Source of the DNA: Aliidiomarina indica
GTDB lineage: Bacteria > Pseudomonadota > Gammaproteobacteria > Enterobacterales > Alteromonadaceae
Assembly: GCF_015354615.1 (NCBI RefSeq)
Contig: NZ_JACAVQ010000001.1
Span: 62,001 to 126,000, forward strand
Length of the DNA: 64,000 nucleotides
Direction: 5' to 3'
Below are positions 19,040-29,627 of this stretch, in pieces. The notes beneath the pieces were generated by a model that worked only from the letters and a program-made list of their open reading frames with translations, had not been told where the DNA came from and did no database searches. The translations under genes were made by a program, and so were the position numbers. Position 1 is the stretch's first letter. Each line of letters opens with the position of its first letter.

Positions 19040-21001
19040 TTAGATGCGTCGCGGTAAGGTGAGGGTAAAGGTGGTGCCTTGCTCTGGAACGCTGCGCACG
19101 GAGATGTCGCCTTTTAGCTTCTGGCGCACCAAGTTGTACACAATCGGCATCCCTAATCCCGTTCCGCCTTCATTACGCTTGGTTGTAAAGAAGGGATCGA
19201 AAATACGGTTAAGAATTTCCGGTGGCATCCCTTTACCATTATCACTAAACATCAGTTTTACCTGATTACCGGCAACGGATTCAGCCGTTAGCTGTAACTG
19301 ACCGCTAGGTTCATCGAAGGCATGGCGTATGGCATTGGTCACCAAATTGGTAATAATTTGTGCCATGGCGCCAGGAATCGTCACCATCCTTAATTCATCG
19401 GGAATATCGATTTCATATTGAATTCCGGCACGACGCAATTCAATTGAGAGCGTCGACATCACCTCTTCAAGATACACTTTCAGATCGATTTCCCGTTGCT
19501 CCGCGACCATTTGGTCAACGGCAATTTGCTTGAAGTTGGTAATCAGGGCACCCACGCGGGTGAGATTTTTCTGGGTGAGAGATAACGATTCCGTCGCCCG
19601 GCCAATGAAGCTTTGCAGATTGTCGCGGGTGAGATTTCCTTGCTCTAGCTGTTCATTCAACAGGGTAAGGCGATCATGCACCATGGATGTCCCGGTAATG
19701 GCGACACCCAGCGGCGTGTTTACTTCGTGGGCGACGCCGGCAACCAGGTTACCCAAGGCGGCCATCTTCTCTGATTCGATCAATTTATCTTGCGCTTCAT
19801 GCAAATCAACGAGAGTTAAACGCAATTGATTCGCCTGCTTGCGACTCTTCATAAAGAGGATAACGGTGGTGAGTAAAAACAGCAGTACAAATAGGAACAC
19901 CACGCCGATAGCCCACAAGTAGAGACGTTGGCGGTCGATGGTACGCTCTCGAGACTCCAGTAACGCCAGTTGTTCGGCCAATGCCGTGCGCTGATCACGA
20001 AGTTGCTGCTGTTGCGCCGCTAACACGGTACGGTTAGTGGCGATACGCTCGGCTAAGTCGTCACTTTCAACTTGCTTTTGCCGTAATTGAAACTCTTTTT
20101 GCCGTAATTGCTGTTGTTGTTCTTCCAGCGCTTGTTCACTGTCGCTTAAGGCCCGTTGAATTTCCTGTAGCTGGGTTTCTCGTTCAAACAGGATTTCTCG
20201 CTGCTCATCAAGCTCTTCAAGAAGCTCTTGAAGAACCGACTGTTGGCTTTCCATCACTTGCTGTTTGTCTTCTAAGGTGCCTTGCTGCGCCCGCAAAACC
20301 GAGTCGCGTTCGCGAACGGTTTGCTCCAGCACGTCGATGCGATTATGCAATTGCGCATTTTGCTGGGTTAATTGTTCAATCTCTGCCCGTAATTGGCGGC
20401 GCTCGGATATCATGTCGCGCAAGGCCCCTTGCGCGCGGCGAAGATTTACCGCCGCCTCGAGCTCACTGCCGCGCAGCATCAACAAATCACCGGATGCACG
20501 CAACCCAGTATCGTTGATGCGATCCATGTTGACTTGAAATGCCAAGCGGTTCTGAGTGGTGGGTATAATGTTTACCATCATATCTTCACGCACTTGAGAA
20601 TGCTCGGAGATGACGAGTAAGGGCCGAATTCGGGCCGTATTGAATACCGCATTTAACTGATTGCTGGCGCTTGGGCCCACATACACTAAATCGACGCCGG
20701 TTAATTGGGAGGCACGATTTATCGAGCGAACATTTAAGGTCATGCCGCGCACTGGGGAGAGTGGCGCGTTGATCATTTCTTCATACACGCTGGGATAGCC
20801 AAGAATACCAATGGTTAACTCAGACCGGTTTTCTTCATCGGGCCAAGTGACGTAATTCACAACACTGGTGAGGTAGGCTGCGCGCAGCTCTTCCGCTGAG
20901 AAGCTATCGCGGCTTTGCGCATAGCTCACTGGGGTAAACAGCACGCTCAGCAACAGTGCGCTGAGCACGATAAATTGCACCCTAAAAGGTAATTTAAGCA
21001 T
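19040..21001 (-). CDS. YfiR-like (DUF4154) sensor histidine kinase
   Basis: 653 residues from the ATG at 21001 (GAGG 9 nt upstream). Order: signal peptide (about 1-28), a periplasmic YfiR/HmsC-like domain (about 30-180; AAYLTSVVNYVTWP and LLVISEH are its hallmarks), a long Gln/Glu-rich coiled coil (about 185-340), one transmembrane helix (LYLWAIGVVFLFVLLFLL), and a cytoplasmic kinase with phospho-His H424 in GVAHEVNTPLG, an N box (NLVTNAIRHAF) and G boxes (DNGKGMP, GGTGLGMP). YfiR proteins normally repress a diguanylate cyclase from the periplasm; here that sensor is joined to a kinase. There is no receiver gene beside it. Confidence 0.85.
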   Translation of the reverse strand: MLKLPFRVQFIVLSALLLSVLFTPVSYAQSRDSFSAEELRAAYLTSVVNYVTWPDEENRSELTIGILGYPSVYEEMINAPLSPVRGMTLNVRSINRASQLTGVDLVYVGPSASNQLNAVFNTARIRPLLVISEHSQVREDMMVNIIPTTQNRLAFQVNMDRINDTGLRASGDLLMLRGSELEAAVNLRRAQGALRDMISERRQLRAEIEQLTQQNAQLHNRIDVLEQTVRERDSVLRAQQGTLEDKQQVMESQQSVLQELLEELDEQREILFERETQLQEIQRALSDSEQALEEQQQQLRQKEFQLRQKQVESDDLAERIATNRTVLAAQQQQLRDQRTALAEQLALLESRERTIDRQRLYLWAIGVVFLFVLLFLLTTVILFMKSRKQANQLRLTLVDLHEAQDKLIESEKMAALGNLVAGVAHEVNTPLGVAITGTSMVHDRLTLLNEQLEQGNLTRDNLQSFIGRATESLSLTQKNLTRVGALITNFKQIAVDQMVAEQREIDLKVYLEEVMSTLSIELRRAGIQYEIDIPDELRMVTIPGAMAQIITNLVTNAIRHAFDEPSGQLQLTAESVAGNQVKLMFSDNGKGMPPEILNRIFDPFFTTKRNEGGTGLGMPIVYNLVRQKLKGDISVRSVPEQGTTFTLTLPRRI

Positions 21002-21080
21002 GTACCCACACCTCATAACATTCGGTTTCCCACACGACTTATGAAATAATAACCGACAGCATATCGCAAAGGACGAATGG

Positions 21081-23063
21081 ATGTCAGAGGTTCGCGCAGT
21101 TTTTGCACCGGAAGGTGCCCTGAGTCAGTCACTTCCCGGCTTTCAGCCGCGGCCAGCGCAACAGGCTATGGCCGCCGCAATTGCGGCTTTAGATAAAGCT
21201 GGCGCGCAGCTCGTGGTGGAAGCGGAAACGGGCACTGGCAAAACATTCGCCTATTTGGCACCGGCGTTACTGAAAGGCGGCAAAGTGATTTTGTCGACCG
21301 GTACGCGCAATTTGCAAGAACAGCTATTTCATCGTGATCTGCCGCGTTTGCGTGAAGCGCTTGCTCCGAGGGCAGTGGCGGCCTTACTAAAAGGACGCTC
21401 CAATTATTTGTGCATTCAGCGTTTAGAGCAAAATATTCGCCATCCGGTGGATGCCGATGAATTAATACTCGATCAACTCCAAACGGTGCGCGACTGGGCC
21501 AATCGCAGTAAAAGCGGTGACTTGAGCGAACTGACCACTCTTCCCGAAGATGCACCAGTGTTGCCCCGTGTAACCAGCACCATTGATAATTGCTTGGGCC
21601 GTGAATGCCCCCATTATGAAGACTGCTATCTGGTAAAAGCACGCAAGGAAGCGTTAGAAGCCGATATCGTTGTGGTTAACCACCATTTATTTTGCGCAGA
21701 CTTGGTGTTGAAAGATACCGGGTTTGGTGAGCTGATCCCGGCCGCGGACTTAATTGTATTTGATGAAGCACATCAATTACCGGATATCGCCAGCCAGTAT
21801 TTCAGTGATACCGTCTCGACACGGCAAATCGTGGAATGGTGTCGCGATATTCAGCTTCTGTATAAAACCGTGGTGCGCGATGCGCGAAGCCTGTCACAGA
21901 TTGCGGATCAGCTCGAGCGCGCCGCCCGTGATTTAAGGCTGTGTTTCCCGATTGATCCGGAGCGTGGGAACTGGCGTGACGCCCTGCAAAAAGACGATTT
22001 AAGCCAATCGAGCACACGCTTGGGGGAACTGATTAGTCGAGCGCGGGCCATTTGCAAACAATTGCTCGGGCGCGATAAAGATTTAGATAATTGCTATGAG
22101 CGCTTAGAGCTTATTCACAAGCGCTGGGAATTGCTGCAAGCCACCCAAATAACCGGTTATAGCTATTGGTTTGAGAGCACGCCGCGCCATGTCAGTATGC
22201 ACCGCACGCCATTATCGGTGGCGGAGCCTTTCGGCAAGCAACTGGCAGAACAAGATGCCCGTTGGGTATTTACGTCGGCCACACTCACCGTGAATGGCTC
22301 GTTTGATTATTTTTGTGAGCGTCTGGGTGTGTCGAATGAAAACACCATGATTCTGGATAGTCCGTTTGACTTTCAGCAACAGGCCATGCTGTGTTTGCCG
22401 CGCTATTTACCCGAACCTCACGAACGCGCAATGCCCCAAGCACTGGCTGATATTGTCAGGCAGGTGGTTGCTCACAATAGCGGGGGTACCTTTGTACTGT
22501 TTACCAGCCACCGTATGCTGCAATTAGTGGCTGGGCTGGTTCAAGATACGCTCTCACGACCCGTATTAATTCAGGGGCAAACCAGCAAACGGGAGCTGCT
22601 CAATCAATTTGTTGAGGCGGGCAATGGCGTACTTTTGGGTACCAGCTCGTTCTGGGAAGGCGTAGATGTGCGCGGAGACGCGTTGCGCTGTGTTATGATC
22701 GACAAACTCCCCTTTAGCTCGCCTGATGAGCCTCTGCTGCAAGCGCGAGTGGAAGATGCGAAATTGCGCGGACTCGATCCTTTTGCCAGTATTCAAATTC
22801 CGCAAGCAGTGATTACCATGAAACAGGGCGCGGGACGATTAGTACGCGATGTTACCGACCGCGGCGTACTGATTATCTGTGACAATCGTTTGGTAACGCG
22901 CCAGTACGGGGCGACCTTTCTTGCCAGCTTGCCACCGATGGCGCGAACTCGTTCGCTACAGCAAGCATTAGATTTTTTGCAGAAGGCGCCACCGCCACAA
23001 AGTAATGACCCGGCAGGGGATGAAGAATTGAAAGCGGTGTCGACGTCGACACCTGACATCTAA
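21081..23063 (+). CDS. yoaA: DinG-family ATP-dependent helicase YoaA
   Basis: 660-residue XPD/DinG-type superfamily 2 helicase. Walker A is ETGTGKTFAYLAPAL near residue 45-59. The iron-sulfur cysteines are in NYLCIQR and CLGRECPHYEDC, the Walker B is FDEAHQLPD, and GTSSFWEGVDVRGD and KQGAGRLVRD are the C-terminal helicase motifs. YoaA acts in DNA repair and, in E. coli, contacts the clamp-loader chi subunit. It is followed by tsaB, as in E. coli. Confidence 0.93.
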   Translation: MSEVRAVFAPEGALSQSLPGFQPRPAQQAMAAAIAALDKAGAQLVVEAETGTGKTFAYLAPALLKGGKVILSTGTRNLQEQLFHRDLPRLREALAPRAVAALLKGRSNYLCIQRLEQNIRHPVDADELILDQLQTVRDWANRSKSGDLSELTTLPEDAPVLPRVTSTIDNCLGRECPHYEDCYLVKARKEALEADIVVVNHHLFCADLVLKDTGFGELIPAADLIVFDEAHQLPDIASQYFSDTVSTRQIVEWCRDIQLLYKTVVRDARSLSQIADQLERAARDLRLCFPIDPERGNWRDALQKDDLSQSSTRLGELISRARAICKQLLGRDKDLDNCYERLELIHKRWELLQATQITGYSYWFESTPRHVSMHRTPLSVAEPFGKQLAEQDARWVFTSATLTVNGSFDYFCERLGVSNENTMILDSPFDFQQQAMLCLPRYLPEPHERAMPQALADIVRQVVAHNSGGTFVLFTSHRMLQLVAGLVQDTLSRPVLIQGQTSKRELLNQFVEAGNGVLLGTSSFWEGVDVRGDALRCVMIDKLPFSSPDEPLLQARVEDAKLRGLDPFASIQIPQAVITMKQGAGRLVRDVTDRGVLIICDNRLVTRQYGATFLASLPPMARTRSLQQALDFLQKAPPPQSNDPAGDEELKAVSTSTPDI

Positions 23064-23104
23064 ATGCGATAACGATACGTTCGTACTCAGTAGGTAAGGA
23101 TTCA

Positions 23105-23842
23105 ATGAACAACAAAGCAGGCAAACCCACGCTGTTAGCAATTGATAGCGCCACAGAATTTTGTTCTGTGGCGATTCAACAGGGCGATCAGGTATTTGTG
23201 CGGGGGCAAGAAGCGCCCCGGCAACATGCAAATCTGCTGCTGCCTTATGTGCAAGATGTACTGACAGAAGCGGGAATGACGCTTGCAGATCTCGACGCTA
23301 TTGCTGTTGGCAGTGGTCCTGGTAGCTTTACTGGGGTTCGTATTGCCGCCGGTGTTGCCCAAGGCTTGGCGTTTAGCCAAAATATTCCTCTGATTGGGGT
23401 GTCTAGCCTACAGGCAATGGCACAACAGGCGTATCGTAAGCACGCTGTTCATCATGTTGCTGCGGCCATTGATGCGCGGATGGGAGAAGTGTACTGGGGA
23501 ACCTGTTCCCTGCAGCATGGTCTGATGGTTATGGACGATCCCGCGCGAGTATGTCCACCTTCACAGGTGAGTGTACCCTCGAATCAAGCGGTGGATACAC
23601 AGTGGCATGGCGTAGGAACAGGGTTTGAAACCTATGCGAATGAATTGCCGGAAGCACTGCGGGCTTCATCAGAGCTTGCTCATATTCCACATTTGGCGGA
23701 TGTGCGCTTCCCGCACGCTGAAGATATGCTAGTTTTAGCGCAGGCGGCGTGGCAAGCTGGAAAGGCCGTTCGCCCTGAACAATTTGATGTGGAGTATGTG
23801 CGCAATGAAGTCACGTGGCAGAAATTGCCCGGGCGCGAATAG
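23105..23842 (+). CDS. tsaB: tRNA threonylcarbamoyladenosine complex subunit TsaB
   Basis: 245 residues. The ASKHA-fold N-terminus is LLAIDSATEFCSVA, and the signature GSGPGSFTGVRI follows at about residues 63-74. TsaB pairs with TsaD and TsaE to make t6A at position 37 of ANN-decoding tRNAs. It is 41 nt after yoaA and shares its strand. Confidence 0.95.
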   Translation: MNNKAGKPTLLAIDSATEFCSVAIQQGDQVFVRGQEAPRQHANLLLPYVQDVLTEAGMTLADLDAIAVGSGPGSFTGVRIAAGVAQGLAFSQNIPLIGVSSLQAMAQQAYRKHAVHHVAAAIDARMGEVYWGTCSLQHGLMVMDDPARVCPPSQVSVPSNQAVDTQWHGVGTGFETYANELPEALRASSELAHIPHLADVRFPHAEDMLVLAQAAWQAGKAVRPEQFDVEYVRNEVTWQKLPGRE

Positions 23843-23871
23843 GCGCACTTAAGTTGTAGAGGTAACCTCAA

Positions 23872-24543
23872 ATGAAAGCCATGACCGTAATGAAAGCGAT
23901 AATTGTCTCAGCGACAGCACTGCTGTTGCTCAGCGGCTGTGCGTCCCGTTTACCTGAACCGATTCGTGGTGATATCCCCGAAACCACGACCTACCGGGCG
24001 GTAGTGGAGCAGAGCGAACAAGCGATAGGGACGTCCCTGCGTTGGGGTGGTGTTATTGCGGCGGTTCATAATCGTAAAGACCACTCTGAAATTGAGGTGG
24101 TTTACTTTACGCTTCGCGGCACTGGCCGACCTTGGGTAAGCAATGAAACCCCAGGACGCTTTCGCTTTATTGTGGATGGGTTTGCAGATCCAGAAATTTA
24201 CCGTGTTGGTCGTGAAGTGACCGTGTTAGGTGAACTCTCAGGCTTTCAAACAGACCTCATCGGCGAGTATGAATTTAGCTTTCCGATTGTAAGTTCGCGG
24301 GGCGTGCAACTATGGCGCGAAGATCCGCAGCGCATTGAGGTATGGCATCGCGATCCGTTCTCGCCTTGGTATCGCCATTATTTGTATGGCACCGGTCCGT
24401 ATCGCTATCACCCCTATTATTTCCCTTATGGAACACGTCCGATTCAGCGTGCTCCGGAACCATCGAGTCCTCCTGAGCAGCGACGTCCACGGGTAGAATC
24501 CGAGAGCCCGCGATCTCGAACAGACATACGTCAGCAACAGTGA
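23872..24543 (+). CDS. slp: Slp-family outer-membrane lipoprotein
   Basis: 223 residues with a lipoprotein signal: hydrophobic stretch then LLLLSGC, Cys near residue 23. The Slp-family block RWGGVIAAVHNRKDHSEIEVV and VTVLGELSGF follow. The C-terminal 60 residues are Pro/Arg/Tyr-rich and probably disordered. Slp proteins are starvation-linked lipoproteins of unclear role. The tsaB-slp-fadD order is that of E. coli (yeaZ-yeaY-fadD). A second possible ATG is at 23890; the first has GAGG 8 nt upstream and is preferred. The stop overlaps the next gene's GTG start. Confidence 0.9.
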   Translation: MKAMTVMKAIIVSATALLLLSGCASRLPEPIRGDIPETTTYRAVVEQSEQAIGTSLRWGGVIAAVHNRKDHSEIEVVYFTLRGTGRPWVSNETPGRFRFIVDGFADPEIYRVGREVTVLGELSGFQTDLIGEYEFSFPIVSSRGVQLWREDPQRIEVWHRDPFSPWYRHYLYGTGPYRYHPYYFPYGTRPIQRAPEPSSPPEQRRPRVESESPRSRTDIRQQQ

Positions 24544-25391
24544 TCGCGACTCGCTATCCGCTCGACGCTCAGCGTTCATTTCATCTCGCCGGTGTAGCTA
24601 CCGGCGACTTTGTTTCTCCTTCTATTCTGGCGCTGCATGGCTGGCTCGATAACGCGGCCAGCTTTCAACCGTTGTTTGCTTTGTGGAACGATGAGAAAGC
24701 CGTTGCGGTCGACTTTGCCGGCCATGGGTTATCGGATCATCGTGCTGCTGGGGCCTGGTATTACTTTACCGAATATGTGGCCGACATCGTGCAGTTGCTA
24801 GAGACGCAAGATTGGCATTCAATTCATTTGTTAGGCCACAGTATGGGTGGTTTTGTCGCACAAGTTGTTGCTGCATTATGCCCTGAGCGCATTTCTCGAC
24901 TAACATTGATTGAAGCATTTGGACTCTGGATTAGTCCGAGCGGCCAGTTTGTCGAACATCTGAAAAAAGCATTGATTGACCGCAGAAATCTTGTGGCGAA
25001 ACGTCCTCCTGTGTATTCCGATAAGGAACGTTTGGTGCGCCTGCGAGCGGAGAAAAGCAATCTGAATACAGATTTAGCGCGTTTAATTGTAGAGCGAAAT
25101 CTTGTTTCGGTGGAGCAGGGATATACGTGGACGGTTGATCCCCGTGTTCGCTTGGCATCACCATTTCGCTTTACAGCAGAGCAAGCGGTCGATATGTTGA
25201 AACACATTGAATGTCCGGTGGATTTGATTCTTGGTGACCAAGGCACACCGGATATCGTGCGCGGATTGAAGATTTGGGAAGCGTACCTTCCACAACTTCA
25301 GGTTCACCGACTGCAAGGCGGGCATCACGTTCATATGGAACAGCCGCAGCAGGTAGCACAAATTGTGAGCGGCATCACTGAAAAGTCGTGA
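24540..25391 (+). CDS. Alpha/beta hydrolase
   Basis: 283 residues starting at a GTG that overlaps the slp stop by 4 nt. The oxyanion block LALHGWLDNAASF, the nucleophile GHSMGG and a C-terminal GGHHVHMEQP (catalytic His) place it in the alpha/beta-hydrolase superfamily. The position right before fadD suggests an esterase or thioesterase linked to lipid use, but nothing in the sequence names the substrate. Confidence 0.85.
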   Translation: MIATRYPLDAQRSFHLAGVATGDFVSPSILALHGWLDNAASFQPLFALWNDEKAVAVDFAGHGLSDHRAAGAWYYFTEYVADIVQLLETQDWHSIHLLGHSMGGFVAQVVAALCPERISRLTLIEAFGLWISPSGQFVEHLKKALIDRRNLVAKRPPVYSDKERLVRLRAEKSNLNTDLARLIVERNLVSVEQGYTWTVDPRVRLASPFRFTAEQAVDMLKHIECPVDLILGDQGTPDIVRGLKIWEAYLPQLQVHRLQGGHHVHMEQPQQVAQIVSGITEKS

Positions 25392-25405
25392 TCACTACTA
25401 GGATC

Positions 25406-25422
25406 AACTGGTCCGATATGAG
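25406..25422 (+). promoter_or_regulatory. Predicted FadR operator before fadD
   Basis: AACTGGTCCGATATGAG matches the first 11 positions of the E. coli FadR consensus AACTGGTCNGACCTGTT, while the second half is weak. It lies 56 bp before the fadD start, and FadR is encoded at 31648. Half-site quality is strong; occupancy is inferred. Confidence 0.6.
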
Positions 25423-25477
25423 AATATGACGTGTTTTCTTCTCGAATAAAAGTAAAAAAATATTAGGAGCAATCAAG

Positions 25478-27136
25478 GTGGAAAAGATTTGGCTAAAGCG
25501 CTATCCAAATGGCGTACCCACAGAAATTGACCCGGATCATTATCCTTCGTTGGTGGAGATCTTTGAAGAGAGCGTAAAGAAATACGCGGATCAGGTGGCT
25601 TTCCAGAACATGGATAAAGACATCACCTACAAAGAATTAGACCAACTCACGGAACAGTTCGCTGCCTACCTGCAAAGCTTGGGATTGAAAAAAGGCGATC
25701 CCGTGGCCGTAATGATGCCCAACCTATTGCAGTACCCAGTGGCCTTGTTTGGAATTCTCCGTGCGGGCATGGTTGTGGTAAATGTGAATCCGCTGTACAC
25801 CGCGCGTGAGTTGAAACACCAGCTGACCGACTCGGGTACCAAAGTTATTGTGATTCTGAAAAACTTTGCCCACACCCTCGAGAAAATCATTAAAGATGTG
25901 AAGCTCGATAAAGTGGTGCTGACGGGTATCGGCGATATGATGCCGGTGCCGAAGCGCTGGATTGTGAATGGCGTCGTCAAGTACGTGAAGAAAATGGTAC
26001 CCGCCTACAGCCTAAGCAATACCGTTGAATTTAACGATACCTTAAGTATGGGTGCGAAATCGACGTACAAGCGTCCTGAGAATATGACGGGCGACGACTT
26101 GGCGTTTTTGCAGTATACCGGCGGAACCACAGGCGTTTCCAAAGGTGCAATGCTCACGCACCGTAATATGGTGGCGAACCTTGATCAAATTTCGGCTTTC
26201 ATTTTGCCGCGCTTAAGCGACGGGCAAGAAGTCGTGATTACGGCACTTCCGCTTTATCATATCTTCGCTCTGACCGCGAACTGCTTAGCGTTCCTGAAAT
26301 TTGGTGGTAAGAACATTCTGATTACCAATCCTCGTGATATGCCGGCGTTTGTGAAAGAACTCGGTAAGCATAAGTTCACCATGATCTCTGGTGTGAATAC
26401 CTTGTTTAATGGTTTGTTGAATACCCCCGGCTTTAAAGATCTTGATTTCAGCGAACTTAAAATTGCACTTGGCGGCGGTATGGCCGTGCAACGTGCGGTT
26501 GCTGAAAATTGGGAGAAAGTGACAGGTTCGGCATTGCTGGAAGGTTACGGCCTTACAGAATGTTCACCGGTGGTGACTGCAAATCCATTTGATATCGAGC
26601 ACTATACCGGTTCCATTGGTATTCCGCTGCCGTCGACCGATGTGAAAGTTGTCGATGAAGAGGGTAACGAAGTGCCCATGGGTGAACCTGGCGAAATTAT
26701 GGTCAAAGGCCCGCAAGTGATGGCCGGATACCTAGGTCGTCCGGAAGCGACTGCGGAAGCGATTAAAGACGGTTGGTTTGCAACCGGCGATATGGGTACT
26801 GTGGACGAAGATGGCTTCTTCAAAATTGTTGACCGTAAGAAAGACATGATTCTCGTGTCTGGATTTAACGTCTACCCGAATGAAATTGAAGACGTTGTAG
26901 CGAGCCATCCGAAAGTGCTGGAAGTGGCTGCGGTAGGCGTTGCGCACGAAGCGTCTGGCGAAGTTGTGAAAATTGTAGTGGTGAAGAAAGACAGCTCACT
27001 CAGTGAAAAAGAAATCATTGATTACTGTCGCGAAAATCTAACTGCATACAAGGTACCTAAATTGGTTGAGTTCCGTGATGAACTGCCAAAAACCAATGTC
27101 GGTAAAATTCTTCGTCGCGAGCTGCGTGACGAATGA
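25478..27136 (+). CDS. fadD: Long-chain fatty acid-CoA ligase
   Basis: 552-residue AMP-forming acyl-CoA synthetase that activates fatty acids at the inner membrane for beta-oxidation. The P-loop-like motif [14 protein letters not shown] is near residue 213, the A5 motif GYGLTECSP and the FACS block [26 protein letters not shown] follow, and the C-terminal lysine is in [12 protein letters not shown]. The start is GTG with AGGAG upstream. A FadR-like operator precedes it, and it overlaps rnd by 4 nt. Confidence 0.96.
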   Translation: MEKIWLKRYPNGVPTEIDPDHYPSLVEIFEESVKKYADQVAFQNMDKDITYKELDQLTEQFAAYLQSLGLKKGDPVAVMMPNLLQYPVALFGILRAGMVVVNVNPLYTARELKHQLTDSGTKVIVILKNFAHTLEKIIKDVKLDKVVLTGIGDMMPVPKRWIVNGVVKYVKKMVPAYSLSNTVEFNDTLSMGAKSTYKRPENMTGDDLAFLQYTGGTTGVSKGAMLTHRNMVANLDQISAFILPRLSDGQEVVITALPLYHIFALTANCLAFLKFGGKNILITNPRDMPAFVKELGKHKFTMISGVNTLFNGLLNTPGFKDLDFSELKIALGGGMAVQRAVAENWEKVTGSALLEGYGLTECSPVVTANPFDIEHYTGSIGIPLPSTDVKVVDEEGNEVPMGEPGEIMVKGPQVMAGYLGRPEATAEAIKDGWFATGDMGTVDEDGFFKIVDRKKDMILVSGFNVYPNEIEDVVASHPKVLEVAAVGVAHEASGEVVKIVVVKKDSSLSEKEIIDYCRENLTAYKVPKLVEFRDELPKTNVGKILRRELRDE

Positions 27137-28269
27137 CGGAATCGATAACGTACCGTGTAATTAACGCCACCGGGGAACTGGTGGCGTTTTGCGATCAGGC
27201 AAAACAACATGGCTGGTTAGTGGTGGACACTGAGTTTGTTCGCACCCGGACTTTATACGCAGAGCTTGGATTGTTGCAGGCCAAGGCCGGTGACCAACTC
27301 ATTTTGGTTGATCCACTACTGGATATCGATTTGACCCCTTTGTGGTCGTTGTTACGCGATCCAACGATGGTTACCGTGGTTCACGCGGCGGGAGAAGACT
27401 TAGAGATCTTCCATCGTGCGCAGGGCGCGCCGGCGAATCTATTTGATACGCAAATTGCCCATGGTTTTTTGACCGATGGCAAACAAATTGGCTATGCGGG
27501 TTTGGTTGAGCTTATGCTCAATATTGAGCTTGATAAAAGCCAATCTCGCACCGATTGGTTGCAGCGTCCGCTGACGCAACAACAACTCGATTATGCTGCT
27601 GCCGACGTGGAATATTTATCAGAAATGTATCCGCGGATACGCGCCAAGGCAATTGAGTCGGGCAAGGATGCACTTGTCGTTGCCGAGTGTGCGGAACAGG
27701 TCGCGAAGCGCGGACGTGAAGTAAACGCGGAGTTTGCCTGGCGCGATGTAGGAGGGGTATCGGTTCTCAATGGCCAACAACGCGCTATTCTTCGCGAACT
27801 AACCAAATGGCGTTTGCACATCGCTCGGGAGCGCAACATTGCGTTGCCATTCATTGCGAAAGACAACGCCCTCATCGAAATCGCGCGAAGCGAAGCTCAA
27901 AACCGTTATCAGCTATCGCAAATTGAGGAGCTGCACCCCATTTCGCTGCGCCGTTACAGCAAAGAATTGTTAGCCTGTGTCGAACAAGGATTGGCGGTGC
28001 CTGAGTCAGAGCACCCAGAAGCGATTCCACGTTTTGATCAAGATGGTGCCTATAAGCGCTTTTTTAAAGCGGCGAAAGCCTTGTTGAAAGATATTGCGGA
28101 AGCCAATGACATACCCGCTAGCATGCTCGGATCGCGCAAACAGATTAATGAGGTTTACCTGTGGGAACATTTCACACCGGCCGCAACCCGGGAGCAGATT
28201 GACGCACCGGATTTATACAGCGGTTGGCGCGGTAGGCTGTTAAAAGAGCCATTGCAAACATTGTTTTAA
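27133..28269 (+). CDS. rnd: Ribonuclease D
   Basis: 378-residue 3'-5' exoribonuclease for tRNA 3' ends. The DEDDy active site is visible: D32 and E34 in VVDTEF, the Exo II block [10 protein letters not shown], and Exo III with YAAADVEYL. One or two HRDC domains follow ([12 protein letters not shown], then [15 protein letters not shown]). Its ATG overlaps the fadD stop (ATGA), an arrangement shared with E. coli. Confidence 0.95.
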   Translation: MTESITYRVINATGELVAFCDQAKQHGWLVVDTEFVRTRTLYAELGLLQAKAGDQLILVDPLLDIDLTPLWSLLRDPTMVTVVHAAGEDLEIFHRAQGAPANLFDTQIAHGFLTDGKQIGYAGLVELMLNIELDKSQSRTDWLQRPLTQQQLDYAAADVEYLSEMYPRIRAKAIESGKDALVVAECAEQVAKRGREVNAEFAWRDVGGVSVLNGQQRAILRELTKWRLHIARERNIALPFIAKDNALIEIARSEAQNRYQLSQIEELHPISLRRYSKELLACVEQGLAVPESEHPEAIPRFDQDGAYKRFFKAAKALLKDIAEANDIPASMLGSRKQINEVYLWEHFTPAATREQIDAPDLYSGWRGRLLKEPLQTLF

Positions 28270-28311
28270 TTGGCTTTATTTCGTTATTTTAGAATAGCCC
28301 GGAGTTGTTAT

Positions 28312-28572
28312 ATGTTGTGTCGCATCCTGCGTTCACCACGCAAAGCGGATACCTACTTATTTATACCGGCCGACGCATTGGTGTCGGAGTTACCGGATAC
28401 ACTGCAAACCTTATTTACCCCTGAGCACGAAGTAACACGTCTCTTGGTGACCCCAGAGCGCAAGTTTGCCCGTTTAGACGGTGTAAAGCTGCTGGAACAC
28501 CTGAGCACAGAGGGGTACTATCTACAGATACCACCTCCGCCAGTGAATATGTTGGCAACATTAAACGATTGA
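28312..28572 (+). CDS. ycgL: YcgL-family protein
   Basis: 86 residues from the ATG at 28312, which has GGAG at 28301-28304; a frame starting at 28270 has no ribosome site. MLCRILRSPRKADTYLF is the characteristic YcgL N-terminus, and the C-terminus is YYLQIPPPP. The function of the family is unknown. E. coli also keeps ycgL near the FAH gene ycgM and ycgN, which lie just downstream here. Confidence 0.92.
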   Translation: MLCRILRSPRKADTYLFIPADALVSELPDTLQTLFTPEHEVTRLLVTPERKFARLDGVKLLEHLSTEGYYLQIPPPPVNMLATLND

Positions 28573-28603
28573 TTTATCGATCCCGTCAGAGAGGAGTGTT
28601 CCT

Positions 28604-29624
28604 GATGCGTAAAGTATGGTTTGCTCGTGTGCGTCGGCTTATTTCCCTGCCTGTTATAGGGGCAGTGGCATTAGCATCTTCAGCTAGCTTTGTGATTCCA
28701 GCGGCACATGCGGTGGATCCGGACGGATTTCCGGCTTATGTCGAAACATTGAAACAAGCGGCCAGGGAGCACGGTATATCGGAAAACGCGATTGAACGTG
28801 CGTTTACCGATCCGCAATTTTATGCGCGCGCCGTGAGCGCTGATCGCAACCAACCTGAGTTTACGATCACACTGGATACCTATTTGCCCCGAGCAGTGCC
28901 AGATTGGAAAGTGCAGCAAGGCATCCGCAAATACCAAGAACATCGAGAGCTGCTTGAAGAGATTGGCGAGAAATTTGGTGTGCAGCCGCGTTTTATCGTC
29001 GCTTTGTGGGGAATTGAAACCAACTATGGTGGCTATACGGGCAACTTTAGGGTTGTTTCTGCATTAGCGACCTTAGCGTACGAAGGCCGTCGCGAAGAAT
29101 TCTTTAAACGTCAATTGATGCAAGCGCTGGAAATTATTGATGCAGGCCACATTGAACCGGAGCAAATGCGCGGCTCTTGGGCCGGTGCAATGGGACAAAC
29201 CCAATTTATGCCTAGCTCGTTCTTAAGCTACGCGATTGATTACGATGGCGATGGCAAAATTGATATTTGGAACAGCTATCCAGATGTGTTCGCGTCGGCG
29301 GCCAATTATTTATCACAGGTTGGTTGGGACGACAGCAAGACCTGGGGACGTCAGGTGCGTTTACCGGCGGATTTTGATACCAGCGTGGCAGGTCTTACGA
29401 CCAAAAAATCGCTTTCAGAGTGGCAAGAGTTAGGGGTTCGTCGTTACGATGGCAGTGACCTCCCAACCCGCGATATTAATGCGTCTTTGATTATTCCCGA
29501 CGACAAAACCGGTCGTATCTATCTGGCCTATCACAATTGGGACGTATTGATGCGTTGGAACCGCTCAAATTATTTTGTGGTGGCGGTAGGGCATCTTGCT
29601 GACCGCATTCAAATGGGACGGTAG
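28604..29624 (+). CDS. Lytic murein transglycosylase, MltB-like
   Basis: 339 residues from the ATG at 28604 (GAGGAG at 28591-28596). A cleavable signal peptide ends near AAHA (residue 36) and there is no lipobox Cys, so the enzyme is probably soluble in the periplasm. The catalytic glutamate is E138 in ALWGIETNYGG, and GAMGQTQFMPSSFLSYAID is the second family block. It cleaves the glycan backbone to 1,6-anhydro ends. It is the only member of this ycgL-FAH-ycgN stretch that E. coli lacks at this position. Confidence 0.92.
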
Positions 29625-29627
29625 TTT

